64,000 nt of DNA from Propionibacteriales bacterium (lineage in GTDB: Bacteria > Actinomycetota > Actinomycetes > Propionibacteriales > Nocardioidaceae), in NCBI GenBank assembly GCA_026392415.1, contig JAPLCC010000049.1, forward strand, positions 45,174-109,173. The letters run 5' to 3'. Below the pieces are notes generated by a model, which was given only the letters and a program-made list of their open reading frames with translations, was not told where the DNA came from and did no database searches. This document shows positions 1 to 9,196 of the stretch, in pieces. Position 1 is the stretch's first letter, and each line of letters starts with the position of its first letter. Both the position numbers and the translations under genes were made by a program.

Positions 1-2
1 AC

Positions 3-167
3 TGCATCGCCATCGAGGACTCGCCGACGGGTGCGCGGTCAGCAGAGGCCGCCGGTTGTCGCGTGCTGGTGGTCCCGAACCACGTGCCGGTGCCCGAAGC
101 TCCCGGTCGCACGTTCCGGGACACGCTCGAAGGACTCACGCCGGAGGCGTTGAACTCACTGCTGTGA
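3..167 (+). CDS. HAD-superfamily hydrolase, C-terminal fragment
   Basis: Only the last 54 codons lie in the window; the reading frame is open from base 3 to TGA at 165-167. The visible IEDSPTGARSAEAAG stretch is the HAD motif IV region (ED followed by a G-x-x-A-A-x-A-A-G helix) of beta-phosphoglucomutase or phosphoglycolate phosphatase-like enzymes, which dephosphorylate small phospho-metabolites in the cytosol. The substrate cannot be told from this tail. Its 3' end overlaps the convergent nuclease gene by about 32 bases. Confidence 0.75.
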   Translation, partial: CIAIEDSPTGARSAEAAGCRVLVVPNHVPVPEAPGRTFRDTLEGLTPEALNSLL

Positions 168-1053
168 GGGGCAGCGTCGGCGCGGCCGTCAGAGGAAAGG
201 GCGGGGGAGTCCCGTCGTACGACGGGCACAGAGCCTGGTGCGCGCACCAGCGACAGCCGAAGCCCGGCCGGGACTCGAACTCGCCCTTCTCCGTCGCGAG
301 CCGGATGGCCTGCCAGACGGCCTGCACCTTGCGCTCGGTCGCCAACAGGTCCTGCTCGTCGGGCTCGTAGCGAAGCACCTGACTGTCGCCGAGGTAGACC
401 AGCTGCAGCATCTTCGGGACCACTCCGCGAGTACGCCACAGGACGAGCGCGTAGAACTTGAGCTGGAAGAGCACCTTGCTCTCGAACTTCTCGTTGACCG
501 CGTTTCCGGTCTTGTAGTCCACGATCCGGATGGCGCCGTCAGGCGCCACATCCACCCGGTCGATGACACCTCGCAACAGCAACTTCGTGTCGGTCAGCGT
601 CTCGACGTACAACTCGCGCTCGGCCGGCTCCAGGCGGGTCGGGTCCTCGAGGTCGAAGTACTTCACCAGGGTCTCGCGGCACGACACCAGCCACTCGGTG
701 ATCTCGGGGCCGTCGACGGGGAACATGGACGAGACCGCCGGCTCGGCCTCCTGAAGGTCCGCCCACGCCGGCGCGAGCATCGTCTCGGCACGCTCGGGCG
801 TCCGCTCGACAGCTGGCAGGTCGAACAACCTCTCCAGGACCGTGTGGATCACCGTGCCGCGCACCGCGGCAGGCGAGGGCGGCTCCGGGAGCCGGTCGAT
901 CGTGCGGAACCGGTAGAGCAACGGGCAGGACAGGAAGTCACCGACGCGCGAGGGGGACAGCGCGCCCAGCACGTCGACGCCGTCGACGCGAGTGCCACCG
1001 CGCTCCGACGGATCGGCCGGCTCGAGGCCGGTCCGCGCGGGCTGTGTGGTCAT
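136..1053 (-). CDS. RecB-family PD-(D/E)XK nuclease with Fe-S cluster motif
   Basis: This 305-aa protein matches the stand-alone RecB/AddB C-terminal nuclease family. DRVDVA, IVDYKTG and FQLKFYALVLW are the PD-(D/E)XK core (motifs II-III and the Q-x-x-x-Y motif). An early Cys in FLSCPLLYRF plus a late CRWCAHQALC cluster reproduce the one-plus-three cysteine arrangement that holds a 4Fe-4S cluster in AddB and Cas4. It probably acts on DNA ends, but its partner is unknown. The ORF track starts 19 codons earlier. ATG at 1053 is preferred because TAGTGT lies 7 bases upstream, which fits a leaderless transcript. In actinobacteria this gene often sits next to the mpa/dop region. Confidence 0.85.
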   Translation of the reverse strand: MTTQPARTGLEPADPSERGGTRVDGVDVLGALSPSRVGDFLSCPLLYRFRTIDRLPEPPSPAAVRGTVIHTVLERLFDLPAVERTPERAETMLAPAWADLQEAEPAVSSMFPVDGPEITEWLVSCRETLVKYFDLEDPTRLEPAERELYVETLTDTKLLLRGVIDRVDVAPDGAIRIVDYKTGNAVNEKFESKVLFQLKFYALVLWRTRGVVPKMLQLVYLGDSQVLRYEPDEQDLLATERKVQAVWQAIRLATEKGEFESRPGFGCRWCAHQALCPSYDGTPPPFPLTAAPTLPLTAVSSTPPA

Positions 1054-1060
1054 GGGTCCG

Positions 1061-1066
1061 ACACTA
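1061..1066 (-). promoter_or_regulatory. Leaderless -10 (TAGTGT) for the RecB-type nuclease
   Basis: TAGTGT, then 7 bases, then the ATG at 1053. The spacing puts the predicted transcription start at the start codon. Confidence 0.5.
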
Positions 1067-1109
1067 GGCGAGCCCTCCGACACCTCACGGCCGCGGGACG
1101 CGCGACACA

Positions 1110-1115
1110 TAGGGT
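1110..1115 (+). promoter_or_regulatory. Leaderless -10 (TAGGGT) for the GTPase
   Basis: TAGGGT, 6 bases, then ATG at 1122. No Shine-Dalgarno is present. Confidence 0.5.
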
Positions 1116-1121
1116 TGTGCC

Positions 1122-1865
1122 ATGAGTCGATCCTCCGAAAGCCTCCGGCGACGCCTGGCCGCCATGCCTGAGCGCATCGGACATGCCGCCCGCGGTCGAT
1201 ATCCGGTCGTCGCGGTGACCGGCATGACCGGCGTGGGCAAGACCCAGCTGACCGACCGACTCGCCGGAAGTGCCGACGAGGCCGCTGCCGACGTGGGCTC
1301 CGCGGTGATGGAGAAGCGCACCCGGCGTTCGTCCGGGCTTCGAGGCTTCCGCTTCCGGGTGGTGCCCGGCGACAACGCGGCCACCCGACTGGGCGCTCTC
1401 GACGAGGTCTTCCACGACGACCCTGTCGACGGCGTCCTGCCCGTGGTGGCCAACGGCCACGCCACCGCCAGGCGTGCTGCAGGGACGAGCGGCGCGGCAG
1501 AGGCCAGCCGCGAGGAACAGCTGGCCGCCGAACTGGAGGACTGGTCGATCACCTCGCACCGGATCGCCTCCATGGCTGTCCGGCGCGACCGGCCGATCTG
1601 GCTGGTGATCGTCGTGACCAAGGCCGACCTCTTCGCCGACGAACTGGCGGACGTCGTGCACTACTACTCGCCGGGCAGCGGTTCGCCGTTCGCTGACAAG
1701 GTCGACGAGCTGCGCGCACTGGCCGGTGGGGCGCGTCTGTCGGTGGACGTACTCGCCGTCAGCACCCTGCCCGGCGACCGCAAGTCGGCGATGCCGGCCA
1801 AGCGGAGCACCCAACTGCTGGACGCCCTCGCCACGCGCCTCGAGCAGTTGAGCGGCCACCGGTAG
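1122..1865 (+). CDS. P-loop GTPase of unknown role
   Basis: This 247-aa cytosolic protein has a Walker A/G1 motif (GMTGVGKT, residues about 34-41) and a G4 motif TKAD near residue 167, so it should bind guanine nucleotides. A central Ala/Arg-rich segment (about 120-135) looks disordered. It is not one of the ribosome-assembly GTPases I can recognise (Era, Der, Obg), and no partner is obvious. It is divergent from the nuclease gene and ends 9 bases before the site-2 protease gene, whose -10 hexamer overlaps this stop codon. Confidence 0.7.
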   Translation: MSRSSESLRRRLAAMPERIGHAARGRYPVVAVTGMTGVGKTQLTDRLAGSADEAAADVGSAVMEKRTRRSSGLRGFRFRVVPGDNAATRLGALDEVFHDDPVDGVLPVVANGHATARRAAGTSGAAEASREEQLAAELEDWSITSHRIASMAVRRDRPIWLVIVVTKADLFADELADVVHYYSPGSGSPFADKVDELRALAGGARLSVDVLAVSTLPGDRKSAMPAKRSTQLLDALATRLEQLSGHR

Positions 1866-1868
1866 CCT
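1863..1868 (+). promoter_or_regulatory. Leaderless -10 (TAGCCT) for the site-2 protease
   Basis: TAGCCT, whose TAG is the stop codon of the GTPase gene, then 6 bases to ATG 1875. Confidence 0.45.
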
Positions 1869-1874
1869 CGAAGC

Positions 1875-2999
1875 ATGTCCGAGCCCGAGGTCCCCGCACG
1901 ACCACCGTCGCCGCGGGGCATGATCCGGATCGGGCGAATCGCCGGCAGTGACGTCCTCGTCGCGAACTCCTGGTTCCTCGTCGCTGCCCTGATCGCCTAC
2001 ATCATGGGTCCCCGGGTGGACGAGGTGCAGAGCGGCCTCGGCGCCTGGAAGTACGTCGTCGGGCTGGCCTTCGCGATAGCGCTCTACCTCGCGATCCTCC
2101 TCCACGAGGCATCCCACGCGGTCGTCGCCAAACGCTTCGGCTTCCGGGTCGAGTCGATCACCCTGCACTTCCTCGGTGGCGCGACATCGATCGTCGGCGA
2201 GGCCCGTCGGCCGCGCCAGGAGTTCTGGATCGCCGTGGTGGGACCGATCACCTCGCTGGCCGTCGGTGCTGCCGCGCTGGGCCTCTACTTCGTCGTACCC
2301 CCGGGCCTCGGGCGACTGGTCATCGAGGGCCTGGCCGGCGCGAACCTGATGATCGGGGTGCTCAACCTGGTCCCGGGACTCCCGCTCGACGGTGGCCGGG
2401 TCCTCAAGGCCGGTGTGTGGGCAGCGACCGGTCGTGTGCACACCGGCACCATCGCGGCCGCCTGGGGCGGCCGGGTGACCGCCGTGCTGGTGCTGGTCTG
2501 GGCGCTGCTCAGCGCGACGACCGGCAGCGTGGTCAACCCGGTCATCCTCGCCATCGTCGCCCTCTTCCTCTGGACCGGCGCCAGTCAGTCGCTGGCCGCC
2601 GCCCGGGTGGTGCGGCGACTGGCGCAGGTGGTCCCGCACGAACTCGCGCGTCGCACCCTGGCGGTTCCCGACGACCTCCCGCTCGCGGAAGCCGTCAGGC
2701 GGGCCAGGGAGGCCGGCGCCGGCAGCATCGTGACGGTCACCTCGGACGGGCGCCCGATCGGCGTCGTCGACGAGCAGGCAGTCAACGCGATGCCCGACGA
2801 CCGGAAGCCCTGGGTCGCGGTGTCGACCGTGGCGCGCAGCCTGGCCGGCGGGCGGGCCCTGCCTGCCTCGATCGACGGAGCCGACCTGATCGACGCGCTG
2901 CGCAACTCACCCGCCTCGGAGTACGTCCTGCTCGCCGAGGACGGCAGCGTCTACGGCGTCCTGGCGGCCGCCGACATCGCGCGTGCCGTGCAGCGATAG
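1875..2999 (+). CDS. Site-2 protease family (M50) membrane metalloprotease with CBS pair
   Basis: This 374-aa polytopic membrane protein has the zinc motif HEASH (residues 77-81) in one membrane helix and LPLDGGR (about residue 172) in a later one, which together form the M50 active site for intramembrane proteolysis. About six hydrophobic segments span residues 25-245. The C-terminal 120 residues contain two CBS-like repeats, a common regulatory add-on that binds adenine nucleotides. The architecture matches the mycobacterial Rip3/Rv2625c type. The substrate, usually an anti-sigma factor or other membrane protein, is not known here. It sits immediately upstream of trmI. Confidence 0.85.
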   Translation: MSEPEVPARPPSPRGMIRIGRIAGSDVLVANSWFLVAALIAYIMGPRVDEVQSGLGAWKYVVGLAFAIALYLAILLHEASHAVVAKRFGFRVESITLHFLGGATSIVGEARRPRQEFWIAVVGPITSLAVGAAALGLYFVVPPGLGRLVIEGLAGANLMIGVLNLVPGLPLDGGRVLKAGVWAATGRVHTGTIAAAWGGRVTAVLVLVWALLSATTGSVVNPVILAIVALFLWTGASQSLAAARVVRRLAQVVPHELARRTLAVPDDLPLAEAVRRAREAGAGSIVTVTSDGRPIGVVDEQAVNAMPDDRKPWVAVSTVARSLAGGRALPASIDGADLIDALRNSPASEYVLLAEDGSVYGVLAAADIARAVQR

Positions 3000-3002
3000 A
3001 TT
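2997..3002 (+). promoter_or_regulatory. Leaderless -10 (TAGATT) for trmI
   Basis: TAGATT overlaps the stop codon of the M50 gene and lies 6 bases before GTG 3009, supporting that GTG as the start. Confidence 0.5.
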
Positions 3003-3008
3003 GCGCCG

Positions 3009-3962
3009 GTGAACGACGCAACTTCCGACGTGCCCCCGGAGGCCTGGTCCGGCGTCCATCGTGGACCGCTGCGCGAGGGCGAATGGGTGCGACTGGTCGA
3101 TGGCAAGGGCCGTCGCCACAATTTCGCGCTCGAGTCCGGCAAGCGGTTCTTCTCCAACAAGGGACACCTGGAGCACGACGAGCTGATCGGTCGCGAGGAA
3201 GGCTTCACCGTGACCTCCTCGGTCAACGGCGAGTACCTCGTCTTCCGCCCCCTGCTGTCCGAGTACGTCGTCTCGATGCCGCGCGGCGCCGCAGTGGTCT
3301 ATCCCAAGGACTCGGCGCAGATCATCTCGATGGCCGACATCTTCCCGGGTGCGCACGTGGTGGAAGCCGGCGTCGGGTCGGGCGCACTGACCTGCTCGCT
3401 GTTGCGTGCCGTCGGCCCCTACGGCCGCGTGTCGTCGTACGAACGCCGCGAGGAGTTCGCTGACGTCGCCCGACGCAACGTGACCCAGTTCTTCGGCGCA
3501 CCCGACGGCGAGACCCACCCGGCCTGGGAGCTCACGCTCGGCGACCTCGCCGAGGAGCTGCCCGCGTCGGGGAAGCGCTGCGACCGGATCATCCTCGACA
3601 TGCTGGCTCCCTGGGACTGTCTGGACGCCGCCGCCGAGGCGTTGCTGCCCGGCGGCATCATCTGCGCGTACGTCGCGACCACGACCCAGCTCTCGAAGTT
3701 CGTCGAGGCCGTCCGCATGCACGGCGGCTTCACCGAGCCGGCTCCGTGGGAGTCGCTCGTCCGCGACTGGCACGTCGAGGGCCTGGCCGTCCGGCCCGGG
3801 CACAAGATGATCGGTCACACAGCGTTCCTGGTCACGGCTCGCCGGATGGCGCCCGGTGAGCGGGCTCCATTGAAGAAGCGGCGGCCGGCGCCGGGGGCCT
3901 ACGGACCCGACTACGACGGGCCGCGACCGCCCGGCGTGCCGGAAATCACCGAAACTCCCTGA
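3009..3962 (+). CDS. trmI: tRNA (adenine(58)-N1)-methyltransferase
   Basis: This 317-aa protein contains the TrmI N-terminal beta domain (residues about 15-80) followed by a Rossmann methyltransferase fold. The SAM-binding loop is VVEAGVGSGALT (about 118-129), and IILDMLAPWDC carries the motif IV Asp. TrmI methylates N1 of A58 in the tRNA T-loop, stabilising tRNA. Its place just upstream of mpa is conserved across actinobacteria (Rv2118c in Mycobacterium). The GTG start is supported by the -10 hexamer six bases upstream. The C-terminus is basic and proline-rich, as is common in this family. Confidence 0.93.
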   Translation: MNDATSDVPPEAWSGVHRGPLREGEWVRLVDGKGRRHNFALESGKRFFSNKGHLEHDELIGREEGFTVTSSVNGEYLVFRPLLSEYVVSMPRGAAVVYPKDSAQIISMADIFPGAHVVEAGVGSGALTCSLLRAVGPYGRVSSYERREEFADVARRNVTQFFGAPDGETHPAWELTLGDLAEELPASGKRCDRIILDMLAPWDCLDAAAEALLPGGIICAYVATTTQLSKFVEAVRMHGGFTEPAPWESLVRDWHVEGLAVRPGHKMIGHTAFLVTARRMAPGERAPLKKRRPAPGAYGPDYDGPRPPGVPEITETP

Positions 3963-3972
3963 ACCGACCCAG

Positions 3973-3978
3973 TAGGGT
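3973..3978 (+). promoter_or_regulatory. -10 element (TAGGGT) of mpa, with a very short leader
   Basis: TAGGGT lies 18 bases before ATG 3997. The predicted start would fall at about 3985, where the AGGAGG ribosome-binding site begins. So this gene, unlike its neighbours, should have a leader, but only about 12 bases of it. Confidence 0.45.
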
Positions 3979-3996
3979 CAATTCAGGAGGTGTGCC

Positions 3997-5760
3997 ATGA
4001 CCAACATGGGAGAAGGCACCTCGGGAAGCCAGAGCTCCCCGAGCCGCCAGGAACTAGAGGACCAGGTCGGATTCCTCGAGGCCGAGATCCACGACCTGCG
4101 CCGGCGCCTGATCGACACGCCCGGGTCCACTGCGCGGTCCGTGGACATGCGCCTCGCGGACACCCAGCGGTCGCTGGCGGCGGTGACGGCCCAGAACGAG
4201 CGCCTCGCCAGCACCTTGCGCGAGGCCCGTGACCAGATCCTGAAGCTCAAGGAGGAGGTCGACCGGCTCGCCCAGCCGCCGGCCGGCTTCGGCACCTTCC
4301 TCCAGCGCAACGAGGACGACTCGGTCGACGTGTTCACCGGTGGCCGCAAACTGCGCGTCAGCGTGAGCCCCAACGTCGACCTCGACACCTTGCGTCGCGG
4401 CCAGGAGGTCATGCTCAACGAGGCGATGAACGTCGTCGCAGCGTTCGAGTACGAGACGGTCGGCGAGGTCGTCATGTTCAAGGAGCTGCTGGCCGACGGC
4501 GAACGCGTCCTGGTCATCGCCAACGCCGACGAGGAGCGCGTGGTCCGTCTGGCCGACCCGCTCTTCAACGAGACCCTGCGCGCCGGAGACTCGCTGCTGC
4601 TCGACTCCCGCGCCGGCTATGTCTACGAGAAGGTGCCGAAGTCCGAGGTCGAGGAACTCGTCCTTGAAGAGGTGCCCGACATCTCCTACGAGTCCATCGG
4701 TGGTCTGGGCAACCAGATCGAGATGATCCAGGACGCCGTCGAGCTGCCGTACCTCTACCCCGAGCTCTTCGCCGAGCACGAGCTGAAGCCGCCGAAGGGG
4801 ATCCTGCTCTACGGCCCGCCCGGCTGTGGCAAGACGCTGATCGCCAAGGCGGTCGCCAACTCGCTGGCCAAGAAGGTCGCGGCAAAGACGGGCCAGGAGG
4901 GGAAGTCCTACTTCCTCAACATCAAGGGACCCGAGCTGCTCAACAAGTACGTCGGCGAGACCGAGCGCCACATCCGCCTCGTCTTCCAGCGTGCCCGCGA
5001 GAAGGCCAGCACCGGTACGCCGGTCATCGTCTTCTTCGATGAGATGGACTCGCTGTTCCGCACCCGGGGCTCGGGTGTCTCCTCTGACGTCGAGAACACC
5101 ATCGTCCCGCAGCTGCTGAGCGAGATCGACGGTGTCGAGCTGCTCGAGAACGTCCTGGTCATCGGCGCCTCCAACCGCGAGGACATGATCGACCCGGCGA
5201 TCCTGCGTCCGGGCCGCCTGGACGTGAAGATCAAGATCGAGCGTCCCGATGCCGAGTCCGCACGCGACATCTTCAGCAAGTACCTCACCACCTCGCTGCC
5301 CCTGCACGCCGAGGACGTCGCCGAGTTCGGCGGCGACCGGCAGGCCACGATCGGGGGGATGATCCGCGCCACCGTCGAGCGGATGTACACCGAGACCGAG
5401 GAGAACCGCTTCCTCGAGGTGACCTACGCCAACGGCGACAAGGAAGTTCTCTACTTCAAGGACTTCAACTCCGGCGCCATGATCCAGAACATTGTCGACC
5501 GGGCGAAGAAGATGGCGATCAAGGACTTCATCGACCACAGCCAGAAGGGTCTGCGGGTCTCGCACCTGCTCCAGGCGTGCGTCGACGAGTTCAAGGAGAA
5601 CGAGGACCTGCCCAACACCACCAACCCCGATGACTGGGCGCGGATCTCCGGCAAGAAGGGCGAGCGGATCGTCTTCATCCGCACGCTCGTCACCGGCAAG
5701 CACGGCACCGAGCCGGGCCGATCCATCGACACGGTCAACGACACGGGCCAATACCTGTAG
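3997..5760 (+). CDS. mpa: Mpa/ARC proteasome-activating AAA ATPase
   Basis: This 587-aa protein has the full Mpa architecture. An N-terminal coiled coil (about 18-92) binds Pup, tandem OB domains span about 95-240, and an AAA+ module carries Walker A GPPGCGKT (273-280) and Walker [11 protein letters not shown]. It ends in GQYL, the short C-terminal tail that docks into PrcA pockets. It unfolds pupylated proteins and feeds them into the 20S proteasome. The start is set by AGGAGG 6 bases upstream of ATG. It is followed after 20 bases by dop, with the usual gene order trmI-mpa-dop-pup-prcB-prcA-pafA. Confidence 0.97.
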   Translation: MTNMGEGTSGSQSSPSRQELEDQVGFLEAEIHDLRRRLIDTPGSTARSVDMRLADTQRSLAAVTAQNERLASTLREARDQILKLKEEVDRLAQPPAGFGTFLQRNEDDSVDVFTGGRKLRVSVSPNVDLDTLRRGQEVMLNEAMNVVAAFEYETVGEVVMFKELLADGERVLVIANADEERVVRLADPLFNETLRAGDSLLLDSRAGYVYEKVPKSEVEELVLEEVPDISYESIGGLGNQIEMIQDAVELPYLYPELFAEHELKPPKGILLYGPPGCGKTLIAKAVANSLAKKVAAKTGQEGKSYFLNIKGPELLNKYVGETERHIRLVFQRAREKASTGTPVIVFFDEMDSLFRTRGSGVSSDVENTIVPQLLSEIDGVELLENVLVIGASNREDMIDPAILRPGRLDVKIKIERPDAESARDIFSKYLTTSLPLHAEDVAEFGGDRQATIGGMIRATVERMYTETEENRFLEVTYANGDKEVLYFKDFNSGAMIQNIVDRAKKMAIKDFIDHSQKGLRVSHLLQACVDEFKENEDLPNTTNPDDWARISGKKGERIVFIRTLVTGKHGTEPGRSIDTVNDTGQYL

Positions 5761-5768
5761 GACCCGCG

Positions 5769-5774
5769 TAGGCT
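5769..5774 (+). promoter_or_regulatory. Leaderless -10 (TAGGCT) for dop
   Basis: TAGGCT, 6 bases, ATG 5781. It lies in the short gap after mpa. Confidence 0.5.
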
Positions 5775-5780
5775 CGATGC

Positions 5781-7289
5781 ATGAGCGTGCGCCGGGTGAT
5801 GGGCACCGAGATCGAATACGGGATCTCGGTGCTGGGACAGCCGACGGCCAACCCGATGGTGGCGTCGTCGCAGGTTGTGAACGCCTATGCGTCAGCGACG
5901 TTGCGGGCGCGCCGTGCGCGGTGGGACTTCGAGGAGGAGTCCCCGCTGCGCGACGCCCGCGGGTTCGACATGTCGCGCCAGATCGCGGACCCGAGCCAGC
6001 TGACCGACGAGGACCTCGGTCTGGCCAACGTGATCCTGACCAACGGCGCCCGGTTGTACGTCGACCACGCCCACCCGGAGTTCTCCACGCCCGAGGTGAT
6101 CACCCCGCTCGACATCGTGCGCTGGGACAAGGCGGGGGAGCAGGTCATGCTGGATGCCGCGCGCCTCGCGCAGCAGTTGCCCGGCAACCCGATGATCACG
6201 CTCTACAAGAACAACACCGACAACAAGGGAGCGTCGTACGGCGCTCACGAGAACTACCTGATGCGTCGGTCGACACCGTTCGCCGACATCGTCCGGCACC
6301 TGACCCCGTTCTTCGTCAGCCGTCAGGTGTTCTGCGGCGCCGGCCGGGTCGGCAAGGGCCAGGACGGTCGGGGCACGGGCTTCCAGATCAGCCAGCGCGC
6401 CGACTTCTTCGAGGTGGAGGTCGGCCTCGAGACGACCTTGAAGCGTCCCATCATCAACACGCGCGACGAGCCGCACGCCGATCCGGACAAGTACCGCCGG
6501 CTCCACGTGATCATCGGCGACGCGAACCTGTCGGAGATCGCCACCTACCTCAAGGTCGGCACGACGTCGCTGGTCCTGGCGATGATCGAGGACCGTTTCA
6601 TCAGCCGCGACCTCACCGTCCAGGGTCCGGTCGCCGCGCTGCGCGCCGTCTCGCACGACCCCGGTCTCGCGCAGCAGGTCACGCTGACCGACGGTCGCAC
6701 CCTGACGGGCATCCAGCTGCAGCTCGAGTACCTCGACCTCGCGAAGAAGTACGTCGAGGACCGCTACGGCTCCGACGCGGACGCCCAGACGATCGACGTG
6801 CTGGCTCGCTGGGAAGACGTGCTGACCCGCCTAGAGACCGACCCGATGTCGCTGTCGGACCAGCTCGACTGGGTCGCCAAGCTGAAGCTGATCGAGCAGT
6901 ACCGCTCCCGCGACGGTCTCGACTGGGACGATGCCAAGCTCCAGTTGATCGACATCCAGTACTCCGACATCCGGCCGGACAAGGGGCTCTACCACCGTCT
7001 CGTGAAGAGCGGTCGCATCCAGCGGCTCCTCTCCGACGCCGAGGTCGACTCCGCGATGACGAACCCGCCCGAGGAGACGCGTGCCTATTTCCGCGGCCGC
7101 TGCCTGGAGAAGTACGCGTCCGACATCGCGGCGGCGTCGTGGGACTCGGTCATCTTCGACCTGCCCGGGCGCGAGTCGCTCCAGCGGGTTCCGACCATCG
7201 ATCCGCTGCGCGGGAGCAAGGCCCACGTCGGCGAACTGATCGACAAGTGTGAAACAGCAGAGGCATTGGTCCGCGCACTCAGCCGGTGA
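5781..7289 (+). CDS. dop: Depupylase/Pup deamidase Dop
   Basis: This 502-aa member of the glutamine-synthetase-like Pup ligase/depupylase family carries the glutamate-rich MGTEIEYG N-terminus that binds Mg-ATP. It also has [14 protein letters not shown] with the catalytic Asp at residue 95, and the shared [19 protein letters not shown] motif. Residues about 42-63 ([21 protein letters not shown]) form the Dop-loop that distinguishes Dop from PafA. Dop removes Pup from substrates and, in species whose Pup ends in Gln, deamidates it. The Pup encoded next door already ends in Glu, so only the depupylase job should be needed here. Confidence 0.96.
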   Translation: MSVRRVMGTEIEYGISVLGQPTANPMVASSQVVNAYASATLRARRARWDFEEESPLRDARGFDMSRQIADPSQLTDEDLGLANVILTNGARLYVDHAHPEFSTPEVITPLDIVRWDKAGEQVMLDAARLAQQLPGNPMITLYKNNTDNKGASYGAHENYLMRRSTPFADIVRHLTPFFVSRQVFCGAGRVGKGQDGRGTGFQISQRADFFEVEVGLETTLKRPIINTRDEPHADPDKYRRLHVIIGDANLSEIATYLKVGTTSLVLAMIEDRFISRDLTVQGPVAALRAVSHDPGLAQQVTLTDGRTLTGIQLQLEYLDLAKKYVEDRYGSDADAQTIDVLARWEDVLTRLETDPMSLSDQLDWVAKLKLIEQYRSRDGLDWDDAKLQLIDIQYSDIRPDKGLYHRLVKSGRIQRLLSDAEVDSAMTNPPEETRAYFRGRCLEKYASDIAAASWDSVIFDLPGRESLQRVPTIDPLRGSKAHVGELIDKCETAEALVRALSR

Positions 7290-7294
7290 GTGGC

Positions 7295-7300
7295 TAGGGT
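7295..7300 (+). promoter_or_regulatory. Leaderless -10 (TAGGGT) for pup
   Basis: TAGGGT, 6 bases, ATG 7307. This would give pup-prcBA its own promoter inside the locus. Confidence 0.5.
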
Positions 7301-7306
7301 TGCGGT

Positions 7307-7504
7307 ATGGCCCAGGAGCAGAAGCAACCGCGCAAGTCGGATGACGCCCAGGAGGCGACCGAGGTCGCCACCGAGTCCGATGTTGCCGAGCGCAAGGACG
7401 CGATGGATGACGACGTCGACGCGATCCTCGACGAGATCGACGAGGTCCTCGAGTCCAACGCCGAGGACTTCGTGAAGTCGTTCATCCAGAAGGGCGGGGA
7501 GTAG
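7307..7504 (+). CDS. pup: Prokaryotic ubiquitin-like protein Pup (Gly-Gly-Glu ending)
   Basis: This 65-aa acidic, largely disordered protein ends in [10 protein letters not shown]. The conserved C-terminal half ([25 protein letters not shown]) is the part that pairs with the Mpa coiled coil. The last codon before TAG is GAG (Glu). Many actinobacterial Pups end in GGQ and must be deamidated by Dop before PafA can attach them through the side-chain carboxylate; this one is translated in the ligation-ready form. It lies 17 bases after dop and 7 bases before prcB. Confidence 0.97.
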   Translation: MAQEQKQPRKSDDAQEATEVATESDVAERKDAMDDDVDAILDEIDEVLESNAEDFVKSFIQKGGE

Positions 7505-7511
7505 CCCACAC

Positions 7512-8387
7512 ATGACTGGTGACGCACGGATCCCGGCCGCCTTCCTGCGCCCCGGGACCTCCTCCTTCAGCGACTTCATCGGCGTCAACGCGCCCGATCT
7601 GCTGCCTGCCCGTCGATCGCTCCCGGCCGGCACCGCCGCGGACCTCGCCCCGCACGGCACCACCATCGTCGCGGCGACCTTCCCCGGTGGCGTGGTGATG
7701 GCCGGTGACCGTCGCGCCACGATGGGCAACGTCATCGCCCAGCGCGACATCCAGAAGGTCTTCCCGGCCGATGAGTACTCGGTCGTGGGCATTGCCGGCA
7801 CGGCCGGCCTCGCCGTCGAGATGGTCCGGCTCTTCCAGGTCGAGCTCGAGCACTACGAGAAGATCGAGGGCAGCGTGCTGTCCCTCGACGGCAAGGCCAA
7901 CCGGCTCTCGGCCCTGATCCGGGCCAACCTGGGCATGGCGATGCAGGGCCTGGCCGTGGTCCCGATGTTCGCCGGTTTCGACCTGCACAGCGGGGTCGGC
8001 CGGATCTTCGGCTACGACGTCACTGGCGGCCGGCACGAGGAGGCCGCGTTCTTCACGGTGGGCTCCGGCTCGCTGTTCGCCCGGGGTGCCCTCAAGAAGC
8101 TCTACCGTGAGGACCTCAGCCAGGACGACACCGTCCGGGTCTGCCTGCAGGCGCTGTACGACGCGGCCGACGACGACTCCGCGACGGGCGGGCCCGACAT
8201 GGCGCGCCGGATCTTCCCGATCGTCTGGGTGGTGACCGCAGAGGGCGGCGTCGAGCTGAGCCAGGAGCAGATCGGCGCGCTCGCCGACGAGGTCGTGGCC
8301 GCCCGCCAACTGCGACCCGACGGCCCGGTGGCGCCGCTTCCCGGCGGCGACAGTGCCGGCGACAACGGACAGGAGGCCCCGGCATGA
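7512..8387 (+). CDS. prcB: 20S proteasome beta subunit
   Basis: This 291-aa precursor has a 49-residue propeptide followed by the processing site [13 protein letters not shown]. Thr50 would become the N-terminal nucleophile of the mature subunit. GDRRAT and the QKVF Lys (equivalent to Lys33) complete the active site, and [13 protein letters not shown] carries the conserved Asp/Ser pair. Two inner rings of beta subunits form the proteolytic chamber. The 3' end overlaps prcA by four bases (ATGA), so the two subunits are translationally coupled. Confidence 0.97.
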   Translation: MTGDARIPAAFLRPGTSSFSDFIGVNAPDLLPARRSLPAGTAADLAPHGTTIVAATFPGGVVMAGDRRATMGNVIAQRDIQKVFPADEYSVVGIAGTAGLAVEMVRLFQVELEHYEKIEGSVLSLDGKANRLSALIRANLGMAMQGLAVVPMFAGFDLHSGVGRIFGYDVTGGRHEEAAFFTVGSGSLFARGALKKLYREDLSQDDTVRVCLQALYDAADDDSATGGPDMARRIFPIVWVVTAEGGVELSQEQIGALADEVVAARQLRPDGPVAPLPGGDSAGDNGQEAPA

Positions 8388-9187
8388 GCACCCCGTTCTA
8401 CGTCTCGCCCGAGCAGCTGATGAAGGACCGCGCCGATTTCGCCCGCAAGGGCATCGCCCGCGGTCGCTCGCTGACCGCCGTGCAGTACGCCGACGGCGTC
8501 CTCCTGGTGACCGAGAACCCCTCGCAGGCCCTGCACAAGGTCTCCGAGCTCTACGACCGGCTCGCGTTCGCCGCGGTCGGCCGCTACAACGAGTTCGAGA
8601 ACCTCCGCATCGCCGGCGTCCGGCTCGCCGACATGCGCGGCTATGCCTACGACCGCCGCGACGTCACCGGCCGCGGTCTGGCCAACGCCTATGCCCAGAC
8701 GCTGGGCACGATCTTCTCCTCGGGCGGCGAGAAGCCCTACGAGGTCGAGATCTTCGTCGCCGAGGTGGGTGCCACCGCGGCCGACGACCAGATCTACCGC
8801 CTGACCTACGAGGGTCGGGTGGCCGACGAGCACGGCTTCGCGGTGATGGGCGGCGACGCGGACACCGTGTCGGCGTACCTCAAGGAGCACTACACCGACG
8901 GCGCGAGCCTCGATGCCGCGCTGGCCGTCGCCGTGGCCGCACTCGGTCACAGCAGCGACGAGCGCGGGCAGGTGCAGGACCGGGTGATCCCGGTCGAGGA
9001 CCTGGAGGTCGCAGTCCTGGACCGCACCCGCACCCAGCCGCGCAAGTTCCGCCGGATCCTTCCCGCGAAACTCGCCGAACTCCTGGGGGACCGGGGCCCG
9101 GCCGAGGCAGCCCCGGAAGCACACTCCTCAGAGACTCCGACCAACGGCGGCCCCGAAGAGCCACCGGTGGCGCCTCCGCTCGCGTAG
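8384..9187 (+). CDS. prcA: 20S proteasome alpha subunit
   Basis: This 267-aa protein begins [23 protein letters not shown], the N-terminal gating segment and H0 helix of PrcA, and lacks a catalytic Thr. Alpha rings cap the beta rings and control entry; their surface pockets accept the C-terminal GQYL of Mpa. The last 40 residues are a Glu/Pro-rich disordered tail. It starts on the ATGA overlap with prcB. The pafA -10 hexamer overlaps its stop codon. Confidence 0.96.
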   Translation: MSTPFYVSPEQLMKDRADFARKGIARGRSLTAVQYADGVLLVTENPSQALHKVSELYDRLAFAAVGRYNEFENLRIAGVRLADMRGYAYDRRDVTGRGLANAYAQTLGTIFSSGGEKPYEVEIFVAEVGATAADDQIYRLTYEGRVADEHGFAVMGGDADTVSAYLKEHYTDGASLDAALAVAVAALGHSSDERGQVQDRVIPVEDLEVAVLDRTRTQPRKFRRILPAKLAELLGDRGPAEAAPEAHSSETPTNGGPEEPPVAPPLA

Positions 9188-9190
9188 GGT
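9185..9190 (+). promoter_or_regulatory. Leaderless -10 (TAGGGT) for pafA
   Basis: TAGGGT, whose TAG is the prcA stop codon, 6 bases, ATG 9197. Confidence 0.5.
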
Positions 9191-9196
9191 TCCATC

